Shown here: piece after piece, positions 43,948 to 53,551 of the stretch | Position numbering within the stretch: position 1 is the stretch's first letter | Layout: each line of letters begins with the position of its first letter | Source of the DNA: Methanosarcinales archaeon | GTDB taxonomy: Archaea; Halobacteriota; Methanosarcinia; Methanosarcinales; Methanocomedenaceae | Assembly (NCBI GenBank): GCA_021108405.1 | Contig: JAIOQW010000259.1 | Coordinates: 1 to 53,551 of the forward strand | Length of the DNA: 53,551 bases | Reading direction: 5' to 3' | Notes under the pieces: model-generated | Told to the model about the DNA's origin: nothing | Database searches by the model: none | Seen by the model: only the letters and a program-made list of their open reading frames with translations | Program-made: the position numbers and the translations under genes

Positions 43948-45327
43948 ATGTTCCTATTTATTGACCGAAAAGAAGAAATAGATTTTTTACAGGAGAGATA
44001 CAACAAACAAACCTTTGAATTTATAGTGATCTATGGTCGAAGAAGAATTGGAAAAACAGAATTGATCAAGAAATTCATAAATAATAAACCTCATATTTAT
44101 TTTTTATGCAATAAAGCAGGAACATCTATCAATACCTCAAGGTTCAAAAGGCAAATTGCACAGTTTTTCTCAGAACCGGAAATTGTATTAGAAGATCTTG
44201 TTGAGATTTTTTCTTATTTAGTATCAAGAACAAAAGAAAGACTAATAATTGCCCTTGATGAATTTCCCTATTTAGTTGAAAAAGATGACGCTATTCCTTC
44301 AATAATGCAGCAGATCATTGATGAGATTCTGCGAGATTCAAATTTAATGCTCATTATTTGTGGATCTTCAATAAGCATGATGGAAGAATTACTTGGTTAT
44401 AAAAATCCTCTGTACGGACGAAAAACGGGACACATTAAGATTGACCATTTGAAATTCAGGTATATTCAAAAATTTTTTCCCAATAACAGTAATCAGGAGA
44501 ATATTATAATATATTCAATATTGGGAGGCGTCCCACATTACCTTGAAAAATTCAGTGATAAAAAAACTCCACTTACAAATGCAAAAGAACAGATACTTTC
44601 AAAAAAAGGGATGCTTTATGAGGAAGTGGATTTTCTGTTAAAGGAAGAGTTCAGAGAGCCAGATGTGTATAAGAATATTTTATCTGCCATTGCTTTGGGG
44701 AATACCAGGGTGTCAAATATTTCAGATAGATCAGGAATCCCGGTATCAGATATAGATCGATATCTAAAGGCACTTATAAGGTTAGGTATCATAAGAAAGG
44801 AAATTCCTGTAACTGAGAAAAAAAGTAAAAAAACCCTTTATACTATAGATGATAACTTCTTTGATTTTCATTCCGTATTTTTTGAGCCTAACAGATCAGA
44901 TATAGAAATTGGGGAAACACAGGTTGTGGAGGACAGTCTGGAAAAGGATTTCAATACATATATGGGTAAAAAATTCGAACAATTCATAAGGACAGAAATA
45001 CTAAGGAACATATGTCCATTCAGAGTAACTAAAATAGGTAGATGGTGGGGATTTTATAGAGAAGATAGAAAAAGAAAAGAGCTTGAGATCGATGCAATTT
45101 GCTTTAATGAAAATACCAAAGAGATACTATTTTTAGAATGCAAATGGAAAGACCTTCAAGAAAAACAAAGTAAGGAAATCCTAAAGAAATTGCAAGATAA
45201 ATCAAGGTATGTACAGTGGAACAATGATCATCGTAAAGAATATTTTGGTCTGGCTGCAAAGAAAATTCATGGAAAAAAAGAATTAAGAAAGCAGGGTTTT
45301 CTTATATTTGATCCGGATGATATATGA
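43948..45327 (+). CDS. Intact AAA ATPase with DUF234 (archaeal ATPase family)
   Basis: This 459-residue protein is a full-length relative of the broken gene at 240-1653. The N-terminal ATPase_2 domain has IVIYGRRRIGKTELIKKF (Walker A), LIIALDEFPYLVE (Walker B) and MLIICGSSISMMEELLG. A winged helix lies at about 255-300 (RVSNISDRSGIPVSDIDRYL). The DUF234 nuclease-like C-terminus has IGRWWGF, ELEIDAICFNENTKEILFLE and CKWKD. The E-x-D..ExK pattern resembles a PD-(D/E)xK core. The start ATG 43948 gives the conserved FIDRKEEIDFLQERY N-terminus. Role unknown. Confidence 0.85.
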   Translation: MFLFIDRKEEIDFLQERYNKQTFEFIVIYGRRRIGKTELIKKFINNKPHIYFLCNKAGTSINTSRFKRQIAQFFSEPEIVLEDLVEIFSYLVSRTKERLIIALDEFPYLVEKDDAIPSIMQQIIDEILRDSNLMLIICGSSISMMEELLGYKNPLYGRKTGHIKIDHLKFRYIQKFFPNNSNQENIIIYSILGGVPHYLEKFSDKKTPLTNAKEQILSKKGMLYEEVDFLLKEEFREPDVYKNILSAIALGNTRVSNISDRSGIPVSDIDRYLKALIRLGIIRKEIPVTEKKSKKTLYTIDDNFFDFHSVFFEPNRSDIEIGETQVVEDSLEKDFNTYMGKKFEQFIRTEILRNICPFRVTKIGRWWGFYREDRKRKELEIDAICFNENTKEILFLECKWKDLQEKQSKEILKKLQDKSRYVQWNNDHRKEYFGLAAKKIHGKKELRKQGFLIFDPDDI

Positions 45328-45351
45328 ATTGCATGCTGCGCAATACAACAT

Positions 45352-45849
45352 TTATATAGCCATTTCAGATATCTGATTAACCTCCCCCATCTCATCTTCG
45401 CTTAATACCTTATCCAGATCCATCAATATCAGCAACCTGTTATCCAGCTTACATACCCCTTTCAGGCAGTCTGAATCCCCACCGCTGGTTACGACAGTCG
45501 GTGTGGGTTCGATACTGGATCTGGGCACTCTCATTACCTCTGTTACTGAATCCACTGTCATTCCCACAATAAGATCGCCCAGTTCAGCCACAATGATGCG
45601 GGTATGTTGATCAGCTTCAATATCCTCCATGCCAAACTTTGTCCTCATATTGATCACTGTGGTGACCTGTCCCCTCAGGTTGATCACACCTTCAATATAG
45701 AAAGGGGCCTTCGGGATAATGGTAACGGTCTCCATCCTTATAATCTCACGGACCTGTTTTACCTCTACACCGTATTCTTCATCTCCAAGGTGGTAGACCA
45801 CCAGTTGCATTTCATCCGGAGCACTTTTGGCATCTTCTTCATCTGACAT
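45352..45849 (-). CDS. cheW: CheW adaptor protein (copy 1)
   Basis: This 165-residue CheW couples chemoreceptors to CheA. Typical features: [54 protein letters not shown] and [10 protein letters not shown]. It differs from the second copy at 49355-49852 at 15 of 165 positions by my count (about 91% identical). It is last in the order mcp-cheW-mcp-cheW. No cheA lies in the window. Confidence 0.94.
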   Translation of the reverse strand: MSDEEDAKSAPDEMQLVVYHLGDEEYGVEVKQVREIIRMETVTIIPKAPFYIEGVINLRGQVTTVINMRTKFGMEDIEADQHTRIIVAELGDLIVGMTVDSVTEVMRVPRSSIEPTPTVVTSGGDSDCLKGVCKLDNRLLILMDLDKVLSEDEMGEVNQISEMAI

Positions 45850-45854
45850 ATTAC

Positions 45855-45892
45855 ATTCCTCGAATTATCTTTTATTCCTCGAATTATCTTTT
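45855..45892. repeat. Tandem 19-bp repeat duplicating a ribosome-binding site
   Basis: ATTCCTCGAATTATCTTTT occurs twice in tandem (45855-45873, 45874-45892) and a third start (ATTCCTC) follows, between the receptor stop codon and the cheW start. On the minus strand each unit carries GAGGAAT, so cheW copy 1 has two Shine-Dalgarno-like sites in series. Confidence 0.7.
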
Positions 45893-48800
45893 ATTCCTCT
45901 ACGATTTCTTCCTTACCAGTTGCTTCACTTACAGCAAAAGCACTAAGTGAATTCATCAGGTCATTGGATATATTAGCAAGCTCCTGTATCTGCGAGGTTA
46001 CTTCCTCCATAGAAGCAGTCTGCTCCTGTGCTGCGCCTGAAGCCTCTTGCGTACCGGCTGCACTTTGTTGTGCAACTGCAGCAATGCCGTCTATGGATTT
46101 GACCACATTCTCTATACCCATCTGTTGCTGGTGTGTAGAGGCAGATATCTCCTCAACCATATTAGCCACTTCCTGCGAACCGGCTGCTATGTCCTCAAGT
46201 GCTACTAATGCTTCATTTACTATACTCGCACCTTCTTCAACCTCGGAGGTACCTGCTTCCATAGACTTGACAGCCTTATCGGTCTCACCCTGGGTCTCAT
46301 TGATAAGAATAGCTACCTTCTCAGCAGCTCCCCTGGATTCTTCTGCGAGATTTTTCACTTCATCTGCGACAACAGCGAACCCACGTCCTGCTTCTCCGGC
46401 CCTGGCAGCTTCAATAGCAGCATTTAATGCAAGCAGGTTGGTCTGCTCGGCAATACCTGTGATCACACTCACGATGTCACCTATCTGTTTTGAACGCTCA
46501 CCCAGTCCCTGGACCACTTGTGCAGAGTCTTCAACTGCATGCTGGATATCCATCATTTTAGAAGCGGCTGTAGTGGCAGCTTTTCCACCCTCCTGGGCAG
46601 TCTGGCTGGCGCTTATAGATGCTTCTGTGGCATCCCGTGATTTATCTGTCACATCTTTTACTACATTTGCCATCTCTTCCATGGTAGAGGAAGTACTATT
46701 GACTTGCTCTGACTGGTTAGTTGCTCCTTCTGCGATCTGCGACATGGTAGATGACACCTGTTCGGTACCGGCAGTCATTTCCTGTGCAGAGGATGAGAGT
46801 TGCTGTGCTGACATTGATATTTTTTTAGCAACATCCTTTGAATTTATGACAACATCGGCAATGCTGTCCACACAGGTATCTATATTATTGAGCAGGTCCT
46901 GCAATTGACCCCTGGCTTCTACTTCAGTACGCTTTGTCAGATCTCCGTCGGCGACACTTTGCAGTACCCTGGCACAGTCCTGTACAGGACCGACTATAGC
47001 TTCAAGACTATCGTTCACACCCTGTACGATTGCTCTAAAGTCGCCGCCGTGCTTTGAAATATCGGCCCTGACATCAAGGTTTCCGTCCTTTGCACCAGTG
47101 CAAAGCATCTCCATATCTGCTACCATTGCATTGATGGCATCAATACATAAGTTCACATTGACCTTGAACTCATTAAAATCACCCTTATATTCATCTGTGA
47201 TAGGATCAGGAATATCTCCTTTGGATATGTGGTCTATATAATTACCCATTACTTCCAGCGGGTTGGTCACTGCATCCAATGTATCATTAATACCCTGCAT
47301 GACTTTGTTAAAGTCGCCACCATGTTTGGATGTATCGATCCTGGCATCCATTTCTCCATTTATTGAAGCTTCAACCTGCGTATTGATATCAGCTACCATT
47401 GCATTAATAGCATCAATACACAGATTCACATTATTCTTGATCTCATTGAAATCCCCTTTATAGTCCTCTGTGATCTTATCAGGGATATCGCCTTTGCTGA
47501 TGCGCTCAACATACTCAGCAGTCATATTCAATGGTCCTATTACTGCATCCAGTGTATTATTAATACCCTGCATGACAATCTCAAAGTCACCGCTGTGTTT
47601 GGATGTATCGATCCTGGCATCAAGCTTTCCGTTGATCGCAGCATCAACCTGCTCATTGATATCGCCTGTCATGGCATTGATAGAGTCAATACAAAGGTTT
47701 ACATTATTCTTCATCTCATTGAAGTCGCCTTTATACTCTTCAGTGATCTTATCAGGTATATTTCCCTTTGATATGCGGTCTATATACTCTGCCATTACAT
47801 TTAGCGGAGATATCACCGCATCCAGGATATTATTCAGACCATTGGGAATCTCCTTGAAGTCTATTCCGGTATTGTCAGGATCACCCCGCGAATCAAGTTT
47901 ACCATTTACAATATTATCGGTCATTTCTTTAAAATCATCTACAATACCGGTTATTTTTCCGGATATTGATCTGCTTAGCAGATATGCGATCAAAGCTCCC
48001 GAGATAATCGAAATGATACCCACAAGGATGGTAATATTTTTAACTGTTGTTATAGGGCCTGCAAAATCCTCATCATAACAACTGGCTCCAATTACCCAGT
48101 CGAATTCAGGTGAGTAGGCAATAGCTGCCATTTTCATTCTCGGAGAGCTTTCATCTTTATTCTGCCAGGGATAATACTCAACATAAGTCTCATCTCCCTT
48201 CAGTGCCAATCCCTTATTAATAATATCCTGGACAAAGAGTCTTCCAGATGCGTCCTTTGCTTCCCAGATGTTATCTCCGTCACGACTTCTGCCGCCGGAT
48301 AGGACATAATTGCCTTCGTTATCAAGGAGGTATATGTATCCTGTTTTTCCGATCACAACAGCTGCAAGACCATTCATCATATCATTCTGGAATTCGGACT
48401 GCCTGACACCCACATATAAGATCCCGATCACATTTCCGCTTGAATCCTCGATCGGTTCATATGCGGTCTGGTACCAGTCATTTACCACCCAGGCTTTGCC
48501 GTAATATGTTTTTCCCTCCGTCACTACTGCATTATACACAGTATCTGAAATAGTTGTTCCAATTGCCCGTGTACCATCTGTCTTCTCTACGTTAGTTGAT
48601 ATTCTAAGATCATCCTGGAAAATGGTTGCAGTTCCTCCTACAAGTGTTTTTACCTCATCAACGATCTTATGATTATTATTAAGTATATATCCACCGACCA
48701 TAGTGCCTACTGTCTTTCCATTGATCACTACCGGATAAAAGGCAGTGATTGTCATTCCATCATTATTCTGGCCTACTCTATCTGATAATCCCTCATTTGA

Positions 48801-49334
48801 AAGGTATTTATTGGCAATGATCTCTGTAGATACAAAACCACCATTAGTTGCTTTGTGCACTTGATCAGGGAAAAAAGTATCACCACTATTACGGTTATTT
48901 GCTCTTGCGATTACCTTTCCTGAAGTATCAGTCACTGTAAGAAAGTCAAGATTCCCCCATTTTGTAAGTTCAATTAATGCTGTGTGCAGACTATCCGGAT
49001 CACTAAATGAGTTTACAACACTTTGATCCGTGGAAGCTCGTTTTATTCTTGATTTTGTAAAAGAAAGCTGCTCATCGTAGACAGAGTGTGCCAGACCGAG
49101 ATCGCTCTTTAGCTTCTCCTGGATCATATTATAATTACTTTCCACCTGCGCTTTGACAAGCAACACTTCCTGCTGCAATAGTACAGATGATTGTTCATTG
49201 ATCCCGTTTTTAGTAGCAGTATAACTTACGATTCCAAGTACTACTACCGGAACAATGACAAGCAAAAGGCAAACTGCCATAAGCTGTGTTTTGATCCCGA
49301 TATTTTCAAACTTCTGAGCGATATTATTTTTCAT
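45891..49334 (-). CDS. Chemoreceptor with Cache sensor and eight HAMP units
   Basis: This 1147-residue methyl-accepting chemotaxis protein starts with TM1 (about 16-38), followed by a long extracellular sensor (about 40-430). The sensor ends in two Cache-like modules ([40 protein letters not shown] and [10 protein letters not shown]). TM2 is at about 433-455. Eight HAMP-type units (about 460-830) alternate between two classes ([15 protein letters not shown] and [15 protein letters not shown] styles). The signalling tip carries [20 protein letters not shown] and [12 protein letters not shown]. Poly-HAMP rods carry and modulate signals between membrane and CheA. It belongs to the duplicated receptor operon, 20 bp from cheW copy 2. 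Confidence 0.94.
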   Translation of the reverse strand: MKNNIAQKFENIGIKTQLMAVCLLLVIVPVVVLGIVSYTATKNGINEQSSVLLQQEVLLVKAQVESNYNMIQEKLKSDLGLAHSVYDEQLSFTKSRIKRASTDQSVVNSFSDPDSLHTALIELTKWGNLDFLTVTDTSGKVIARANNRNSGDTFFPDQVHKATNGGFVSTEIIANKYLSNEGLSDRVGQNNDGMTITAFYPVVINGKTVGTMVGGYILNNNHKIVDEVKTLVGGTATIFQDDLRISTNVEKTDGTRAIGTTISDTVYNAVVTEGKTYYGKAWVVNDWYQTAYEPIEDSSGNVIGILYVGVRQSEFQNDMMNGLAAVVIGKTGYIYLLDNEGNYVLSGGRSRDGDNIWEAKDASGRLFVQDIINKGLALKGDETYVEYYPWQNKDESSPRMKMAAIAYSPEFDWVIGASCYDEDFAGPITTVKNITILVGIISIISGALIAYLLSRSISGKITGIVDDFKEMTDNIVNGKLDSRGDPDNTGIDFKEIPNGLNNILDAVISPLNVMAEYIDRISKGNIPDKITEEYKGDFNEMKNNVNLCIDSINAMTGDINEQVDAAINGKLDARIDTSKHSGDFEIVMQGINNTLDAVIGPLNMTAEYVERISKGDIPDKITEDYKGDFNEIKNNVNLCIDAINAMVADINTQVEASINGEMDARIDTSKHGGDFNKVMQGINDTLDAVTNPLEVMGNYIDHISKGDIPDPITDEYKGDFNEFKVNVNLCIDAINAMVADMEMLCTGAKDGNLDVRADISKHGGDFRAIVQGVNDSLEAIVGPVQDCARVLQSVADGDLTKRTEVEARGQLQDLLNNIDTCVDSIADVVINSKDVAKKISMSAQQLSSSAQEMTAGTEQVSSTMSQIAEGATNQSEQVNSTSSTMEEMANVVKDVTDKSRDATEASISASQTAQEGGKAATTAASKMMDIQHAVEDSAQVVQGLGERSKQIGDIVSVITGIAEQTNLLALNAAIEAARAGEAGRGFAVVADEVKNLAEESRGAAEKVAILINETQGETDKAVKSMEAGTSEVEEGASIVNEALVALEDIAAGSQEVANMVEEISASTHQQQMGIENVVKSIDGIAAVAQQSAAGTQEASGAAQEQTASMEEVTSQIQELANISNDLMNSLSAFAVSEATGKEEIVEE

Positions 49335-49354
49335 TGTAGAACCCCACGCTCCAC

Positions 49355-49852
49355 CTATGCAGCCATATTAGATATCTGATTGACCTGCCCCAGTTCATCT
49401 TCGCTTAATACCTTATACAGATCCATCAATATCAGTAACCGGTTATCCAACTTGCATACCCCTTTCAGGCAGTCTGAATCCACACCGCTGGTTACGATAG
49501 AGGGTGTGGGTTCGATACTGGATCTGGATACTCTCATTACCTCTGTTACTGAATCCACTGTCATTCCTACAATAAGATCGCCTAGTTCAGCCACAATGAT
49601 GCGGGTATGTTGATCAGCTTCAATATCCTCCAGGCCAAACTTTGTCCTCATATTGACCACTGTAGTGACCTGTCCCCGCAGGTTGATCACACCTTCAATA
49701 TAGAAAGGGGCCTTCGGGATGATGGTAACGGTCTCCATCCTTATGATCTCACGGACCTGGCCTACCTCTACACCGTATTCTTCATCTCCAAGATGGTAGA
49801 CCACCAGTTGCATTTCTTCCGGAGCAGTTTTAGCATCTGCTTCATCTGACAT
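49355..49852 (-). CDS. cheW: CheW adaptor protein (copy 2)
   Basis: This 165-residue paralogue of the CheW at 45352-45849 shares the same domain motifs ([28 protein letters not shown]). It is the second gene of the operon, 25 bp after the first receptor and 20 bp before the next. The close pairing of each receptor with its own CheW copy indicates duplication of an mcp-cheW unit. Confidence 0.94.
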   Translation of the reverse strand: MSDEADAKTAPEEMQLVVYHLGDEEYGVEVGQVREIIRMETVTIIPKAPFYIEGVINLRGQVTTVVNMRTKFGLEDIEADQHTRIIVAELGDLIVGMTVDSVTEVMRVSRSSIEPTPSIVTSGVDSDCLKGVCKLDNRLLILMDLYKVLSEDELGQVNQISNMAA

Positions 49853-49877
49853 ATTACATTCCTCGATTTATCTTTTA

Positions 49878-52800
49878 TTACTCTGCCATTTCTTCGTTAG
49901 CAGTTGCTTCACTGACACTAAAAGAACTAAGTGAATCCATCAGTTCATTGGATATATTAGCAAGCTCCTGTATCTGCGAGGTCACTTCCTGCATAGAAGC
50001 AGTCTGCTCCTGCGCTGCGCCTGAAGCTTCTTGGGTACCGGCTGCACTTTCCTGTGCAACGGCAGCAATGCCGTCTATAGACTTGACCACATTTTCTATA
50101 CCCACTTGCTGCTGCTGTGTAGAGGCAGATATCTCCTCAACCATATTGGCCACTTCCTGTGAACCGGCTGCTATGTTCTCAAGCGCTACTAATGCTTCAT
50201 TTACTATACTCGCACCTTCTTCAACCTCAATGGTACCTGAATCCATAGACTTGACAGCCTTGTCGGTCTCAGCCTGTGTCTCTTTGATAAGAGTGGAGAT
50301 CTTCTCTGCTGCTCCTTTGGATTCTTCTGCAAGATTGCGTACTTCATCTGCGACCACAGCGAACCCGCGTCCTGCTTCTCCGGCCCTGGCAGCTTCAATA
50401 GCAGCATTTAATGCAAGCAGGTTGGTCTGCTCGGCAATACCTGTGATCACACTCACGATCTCACCTATCTGTTTTGAACGCTCACCCAGTCCCTGGACCA
50501 CTCCTGCAGAGTCTTCAACAGCATGCTGGATATCCTTCATCTTGGAAGCAGCTGTAGTGGCAGCTTCTCCACCATCCTGGGCAGTCTGGCTGGCGTTCAT
50601 AGATGCTTCAGTGGCACTCTGTGATTTAGCTGACACTTCTTTTACTACATTTGCCATATCTTCCATGGTAGAAGAAGTACTATTTACCTGCTCTGACTGG
50701 TTAGTTGCTCCTTCTGCTATCTGCTGCATGGTAGATGACACCTGTTCTGTACCGGCAGTCATTTCCTGTGCTGAGGATGAGAGTTGCTGTGCTGACATTG
50801 ATATTTTCTTAGCAACTTCCTTTGAATTTATAACAACTTCGGCAATGCTGTCCACAGAGGTATCTACATTATTGAGCAGGTCCTGCAATTGACCACTGGC
50901 TTCTACTTTGGTGCGCTCTCTCAGATCTCCGTTGGCGGCACTTTGTAATACCCTGGCACAGTCCTGTACAGGAACGACTATAGCTTCAACACTATCGTTC
51001 ACACCCTGTACGATGACTCTAAAATCGCCGCCGTGCATAGAACTATCAGCCCTGGTATCAAGCCTTCCGTTCTTTACAGACGTGGTCAGCATCTCCATAT
51101 CAGCTACCATTGCATTGATAGCATCAACACACATGTTCACATTGACCTTGAACTCATTAAAATCGCCTTCATAGTCGTCTGTGATAGGATCAGGAATATC
51201 GCCTTTGGATATGCGGCTTACATAATTACCCATTACATTCAGCGGATCTATCACTGAATCCAGTATATCATTAATACCCTGCATGACTTTGTTAAAGTCA
51301 CCACCATGTTTGGATGTATCGATCCTGGCATCCAGTTCACCCTTTAATGAAGCTTCAGCTTGCGTATTAATATCAGATACCATTGCATTAATTGATTCAA
51401 TACACAGGTTTATATTGTTCTTGATCTCATTGAAATCACCTTTATAGGCTTCTGTGATCTTATCAGGGATATCGCCTTTGCTGATACGATCAACATACTC
51501 TGCAGTCACATTCAATGGCCCTATTATTGCATCCAGTGTATCATTTATACCCTGCATTACAGTCTTAAAGTCGCCGCCGTGTTTGGATGTATCGATCCTG
51601 GCATCAAGCTTTCCTTTTATTGAAGCATCAACCTGATCATTGATATCACCTGTCATGGCATTGATAGAATCAATACACAAATTCACATTATTCTTGATCT
51701 CATTAAAGTCACCTTTATATTCGTCAGTGATCTTATCAGGTATATCTCCCTTTGATATGCGGTCTATATATTCTGCCATTACATTTAATGGAGATATCAC
51801 AGCATCCAGGATATTATTCAGGCCTTTGGGTATCTCTTTAAAATCAACTCCGGTATTATCAGGATCAGCCCGTAAATCAAGCTTTCCGTTAACAATGTTA
51901 CCACTCATATCTTTGAAATCATCTACAATTTTACCGATACCACCGGATATTGTTTTGCTGATCAAAATTGCAAATATCACACCAAGCACCAGTGCTATTA
52001 GGGTCATGATGATCATTGTCATATTGGATGTAGTTGTCTGTGCCAGCATCTCATTCTTCTGGTCGGACCTGGCAGCTTCTGCAAACTCTGTAACTGATCT
52101 GGCTGCTGTAACCATTGCAGTTTCGGCTACATTTTGCTCTAAGGTCATAGCATGGATCTCTTCAAAAGCTGTGTTATAAGCCTGTATCCCGGCGACAATT
52201 TCATCACATTGCTGCCTGTTATCAGCCTGATTGAACCTTGATTTCATATCAAGAGCCAGGACACTGATATCATCTGCTAAACCAGCCACAGTTCCAACGT
52301 ATGCTTCATTAGTGCGCAGGAGGTAGTTCTTTTCTGCTCTTCTGATCTCCAGTGCCCATGTAATGATCCGGTTTGCATCTTCTGCCTTTGTCAGTTTATC
52401 AGTTAGCAATGCATTATCAGCATTTGATTGTGCCAGGCTATTATACTCATTCATCTGGTCCTGTTTGAGATTTGCGGCAAGACTTTGTACATTACGAGCG
52501 TTTATAACCATAGGACCTCCGGTCGCCAAATTTGCCTCCTTCTGGTCATACAATGTAACATAATTACTAAATGCTGCTTCGTATTGGTCCAGTCCTGTAA
52601 GTATGTCGTCCATTTGCTGTTTATTTGCCGGATTATTGAACTTATCCTTTGACTCAGTTGCCTGTGTTCTTGTGATCGCTAATTCTTCATATACGGCATC
52701 TTTATATTCTGCATCACCGCGTATGATAAAGTTCTTCTCAGACTGTCTGATATCGGCCATATGCTTGATCATACGGTTCATATCATCAGCTTTATCCACT

Positions 52801-52925
52801 CTGTCTGTTACCTGGGAAAGACCGCTGATACCGGAGTATCCGACAATAGCTGCTAAGACGATCACCAGTGCAAATCCTATCATTATCATATTACTTATTT
52901 TCATATCTTTCATTTTACCGAGCAT
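49878..52925 (-). CDS. Chemoreceptor with helical bimodular-type sensor and eight HAMP units
   Basis: This is a 1015-residue receptor. TM1 is at about 10-32. An all-helical extracellular domain (about 35-300) contains two repeated bundles, each with a motif of the type [15 protein letters not shown] and [16 protein letters not shown], as in helical bimodular sensors that bind small organic acids. TM2 ([20 protein letters not shown]) is followed by eight HAMP units and the same MCP signalling domain as the neighbour ([20 protein letters not shown]). The cytoplasmic parts of the two receptors are nearly identical while the sensors are unrelated, so one domain was swapped. It is probably the promoter-proximal gene; TTTTATATAG lies about 190 bp upstream on the minus strand. 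Confidence 0.94.
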   Translation of the reverse strand: MLGKMKDMKISNMIMIGFALVIVLAAIVGYSGISGLSQVTDRVDKADDMNRMIKHMADIRQSEKNFIIRGDAEYKDAVYEELAITRTQATESKDKFNNPANKQQMDDILTGLDQYEAAFSNYVTLYDQKEANLATGGPMVINARNVQSLAANLKQDQMNEYNSLAQSNADNALLTDKLTKAEDANRIITWALEIRRAEKNYLLRTNEAYVGTVAGLADDISVLALDMKSRFNQADNRQQCDEIVAGIQAYNTAFEEIHAMTLEQNVAETAMVTAARSVTEFAEAARSDQKNEMLAQTTTSNMTMIIMTLIALVLGVIFAILISKTISGGIGKIVDDFKDMSGNIVNGKLDLRADPDNTGVDFKEIPKGLNNILDAVISPLNVMAEYIDRISKGDIPDKITDEYKGDFNEIKNNVNLCIDSINAMTGDINDQVDASIKGKLDARIDTSKHGGDFKTVMQGINDTLDAIIGPLNVTAEYVDRISKGDIPDKITEAYKGDFNEIKNNINLCIESINAMVSDINTQAEASLKGELDARIDTSKHGGDFNKVMQGINDILDSVIDPLNVMGNYVSRISKGDIPDPITDDYEGDFNEFKVNVNMCVDAINAMVADMEMLTTSVKNGRLDTRADSSMHGGDFRVIVQGVNDSVEAIVVPVQDCARVLQSAANGDLRERTKVEASGQLQDLLNNVDTSVDSIAEVVINSKEVAKKISMSAQQLSSSAQEMTAGTEQVSSTMQQIAEGATNQSEQVNSTSSTMEDMANVVKEVSAKSQSATEASMNASQTAQDGGEAATTAASKMKDIQHAVEDSAGVVQGLGERSKQIGEIVSVITGIAEQTNLLALNAAIEAARAGEAGRGFAVVADEVRNLAEESKGAAEKISTLIKETQAETDKAVKSMDSGTIEVEEGASIVNEALVALENIAAGSQEVANMVEEISASTQQQQVGIENVVKSIDGIAAVAQESAAGTQEASGAAQEQTASMQEVTSQIQELANISNELMDSLSSFSVSEATANEEMAE

Positions 52926-53199
52926 GATTCACTTCTCCTGTTAATTATATGTGTTTTGAATGTGGTTATTGTGTTTGCTTTTCATTACTATAGTGCCAGA
53001 CTAATGTCTGTTTTAACCTGACCGATAAATTGAAATTTAAAGCACCAACACCCCTATGTACTTGATTATAGCAGATAATCTGCAAATTAATTTATATACT
53101 ACATTTTGAATTTTTATCTATATAAAAGAAGATGTGTATATACATCTGTAGGTTATTATGCATATGAAAAACGTATTTATTAGACTATCCTAAAATTAG
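52926..53199. other. Upstream region of the chemoreceptor operon
   Basis: No gene is seen. TTTATATACTAC (53091-53102) and, on the minus strand, TTTTATATAG (near 53118) are candidate TATA elements for the receptor operon that starts at 52925. The leader would be long, about 150 bases. Confidence 0.35.
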
Positions 53200-53295
53200 T
53201 CCGAATCTCCGGTCTTGCGTGTCTATATCCCGAAGCTAAACGGCGATAAAAGACCGCTCAAAATCCCGGCTATCAAGGACAAGAGGATTCCTTGA
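53200..53295 (+). pseudogene. Group II intron-type reverse transcriptase fragment
   Basis: After an in-frame TAG the frame reads LRVYIPKLNGDKRPLKIP and AIKDKRIP, then a stop at 53293. The YIPK-NG-xRPL-IPxIKD string is the first conserved block of group II intron reverse transcriptases. Only this block remains. It may belong to the same class of intron as the domain V relic at 2007-2090. Confidence 0.6.
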
Positions 53296-53515
53296 AGCTG
53301 CGCAATTGAAGGGGGAACAGATTAACGAGATGCAGAGTGCAGCGCTCCTTCTTGAAGTGCATCATTCCACACATATTAAAGGAACTCAGCTTACACTTTC
53401 CGAGGCGCAGAGGATGCTGAAAGGCGAGGAAGTTATTAAAAAAGATATCATCATCAAGAAAAACCGACCGACTGGAGGATTTTGTTCTTTTGGTGTTAAG
53501 GCAACTCACAAATAA
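53282..53515 (+). pseudogene. Fic-like protein fragment (N-terminal region)
   Basis: An open frame without a clear start reads GFLEAAQLKGEQINEMQ, then AALLLEVHHSTHIKGTQLTL and SEAQRMLKGEEV. The IxGTQ-(L/A)-(T/S)L motif resembles the N-terminal region of Fic family AMP-transferases (normally IEGTQ). The HPFxxGN catalytic motif is absent; the frame changes into unrelated sequence near 53468 (RPTGGFCSFG). It overlaps the end of the reverse transcriptase scrap, so this edge is a patchwork of broken genes. Confidence 0.38.
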
Positions 53516-53551
53516 TAATTTACCCATTGCTGAACGAAACATCCTTTCAGG

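Noticed and set aside
43745-43981. 78-residue frame starting inside hairpin element F
   Set aside because: Its codons are the hairpin cassettes themselves and it overlaps the ATPase start out of frame.
45964-46908. 314-residue open frame on the + strand, with a similar 314-residue frame at 49948-50892
   Set aside because: Both are exact antisense shadows of the conserved signalling domains of the two chemoreceptors. They resemble each other only because the receptors do, and their composition (Ser/Ala/Ile-rich) is not protein-like.
47000-47900. Regularly spaced DNA repeats that at first look like a CRISPR-type array
   Set aside because: The periodicity comes from the alternating HAMP units in the receptor gene; there are no constant repeats with unique spacers.

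Overview
The window is about 53.5 kb of moderately AT-rich archaeal DNA. It carries a TATA-binding protein, Sec61 beta, GatE, an archaeal phosphoglycerate kinase and an initiator tRNA-Met. It also has a contiguous block of methanogenesis-marker genes with atwA, found only in organisms that use methyl-coenzyme M reductase. The host is therefore a methanogen or an anaerobic methane/alkane-oxidising relative. The Sec61 beta sequence, poly-HAMP chemoreceptors and surface-protein style suggest Methanosarcinales (possibly an ANME-2-type lineage); this placement is inference, as no 16S rRNA or mcr gene is present.

Positions 1-10500 are an accessory, decaying region. It holds a frameshifted DUF234-type ATPase and a near-identical 828-bp partial copy of it 7.7 kb away. 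Three broken pieces of DUF4157 (HExxH) genes, a group II intron 3' end, a jacalin-like lectin and an intracellular-looking subtilisin lie here too. One intact VapBC pair has a clear operator, and three other toxin-antitoxin modules are in ruins.

Positions 10500-18100 are ordinary core genes: secG, a CBS-domain protein, UspA with an amidohydrolase, tbp, UPF0305, rpiA and small winged-helix regulators.

Positions 18600-28300 are a surface module. Five overlapping genes for short secreted proteins with pilin-like N-termini converge on one 2.17 kaa secreted protein. That protein has Ig-like repeats, von Willebrand A domains and an eight-repeat beta-propeller-like segment. The architecture parallels the bacterial minor-pilin/PilY1 tip complex.

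Positions 28500-40000 hold pgk, tRNA-iMet, gatE, atwA, mmp3-mmp6-mmp5-mmp15-mmp17-mmp7 (methyl-coenzyme M reductase activation) and purC on the opposite strand.

Positions 40500-53000 hold two stand-alone AAA ATPases, a Cache-domain histidine kinase and a duplicated chemoreceptor operon, mcp-cheW-mcp-cheW, with eight HAMP units in each receptor. The right edge contains a reverse-transcriptase fragment and a Fic-like fragment.

Scattered between genes, always in the same orientation, are six copies of a modular hairpin element (63-169 bp). Its inner stem-loops come from a set of three interchangeable cassettes and are combined differently in each long copy. This element family and the pilin/VWA-propeller locus are the two observations most worth following.
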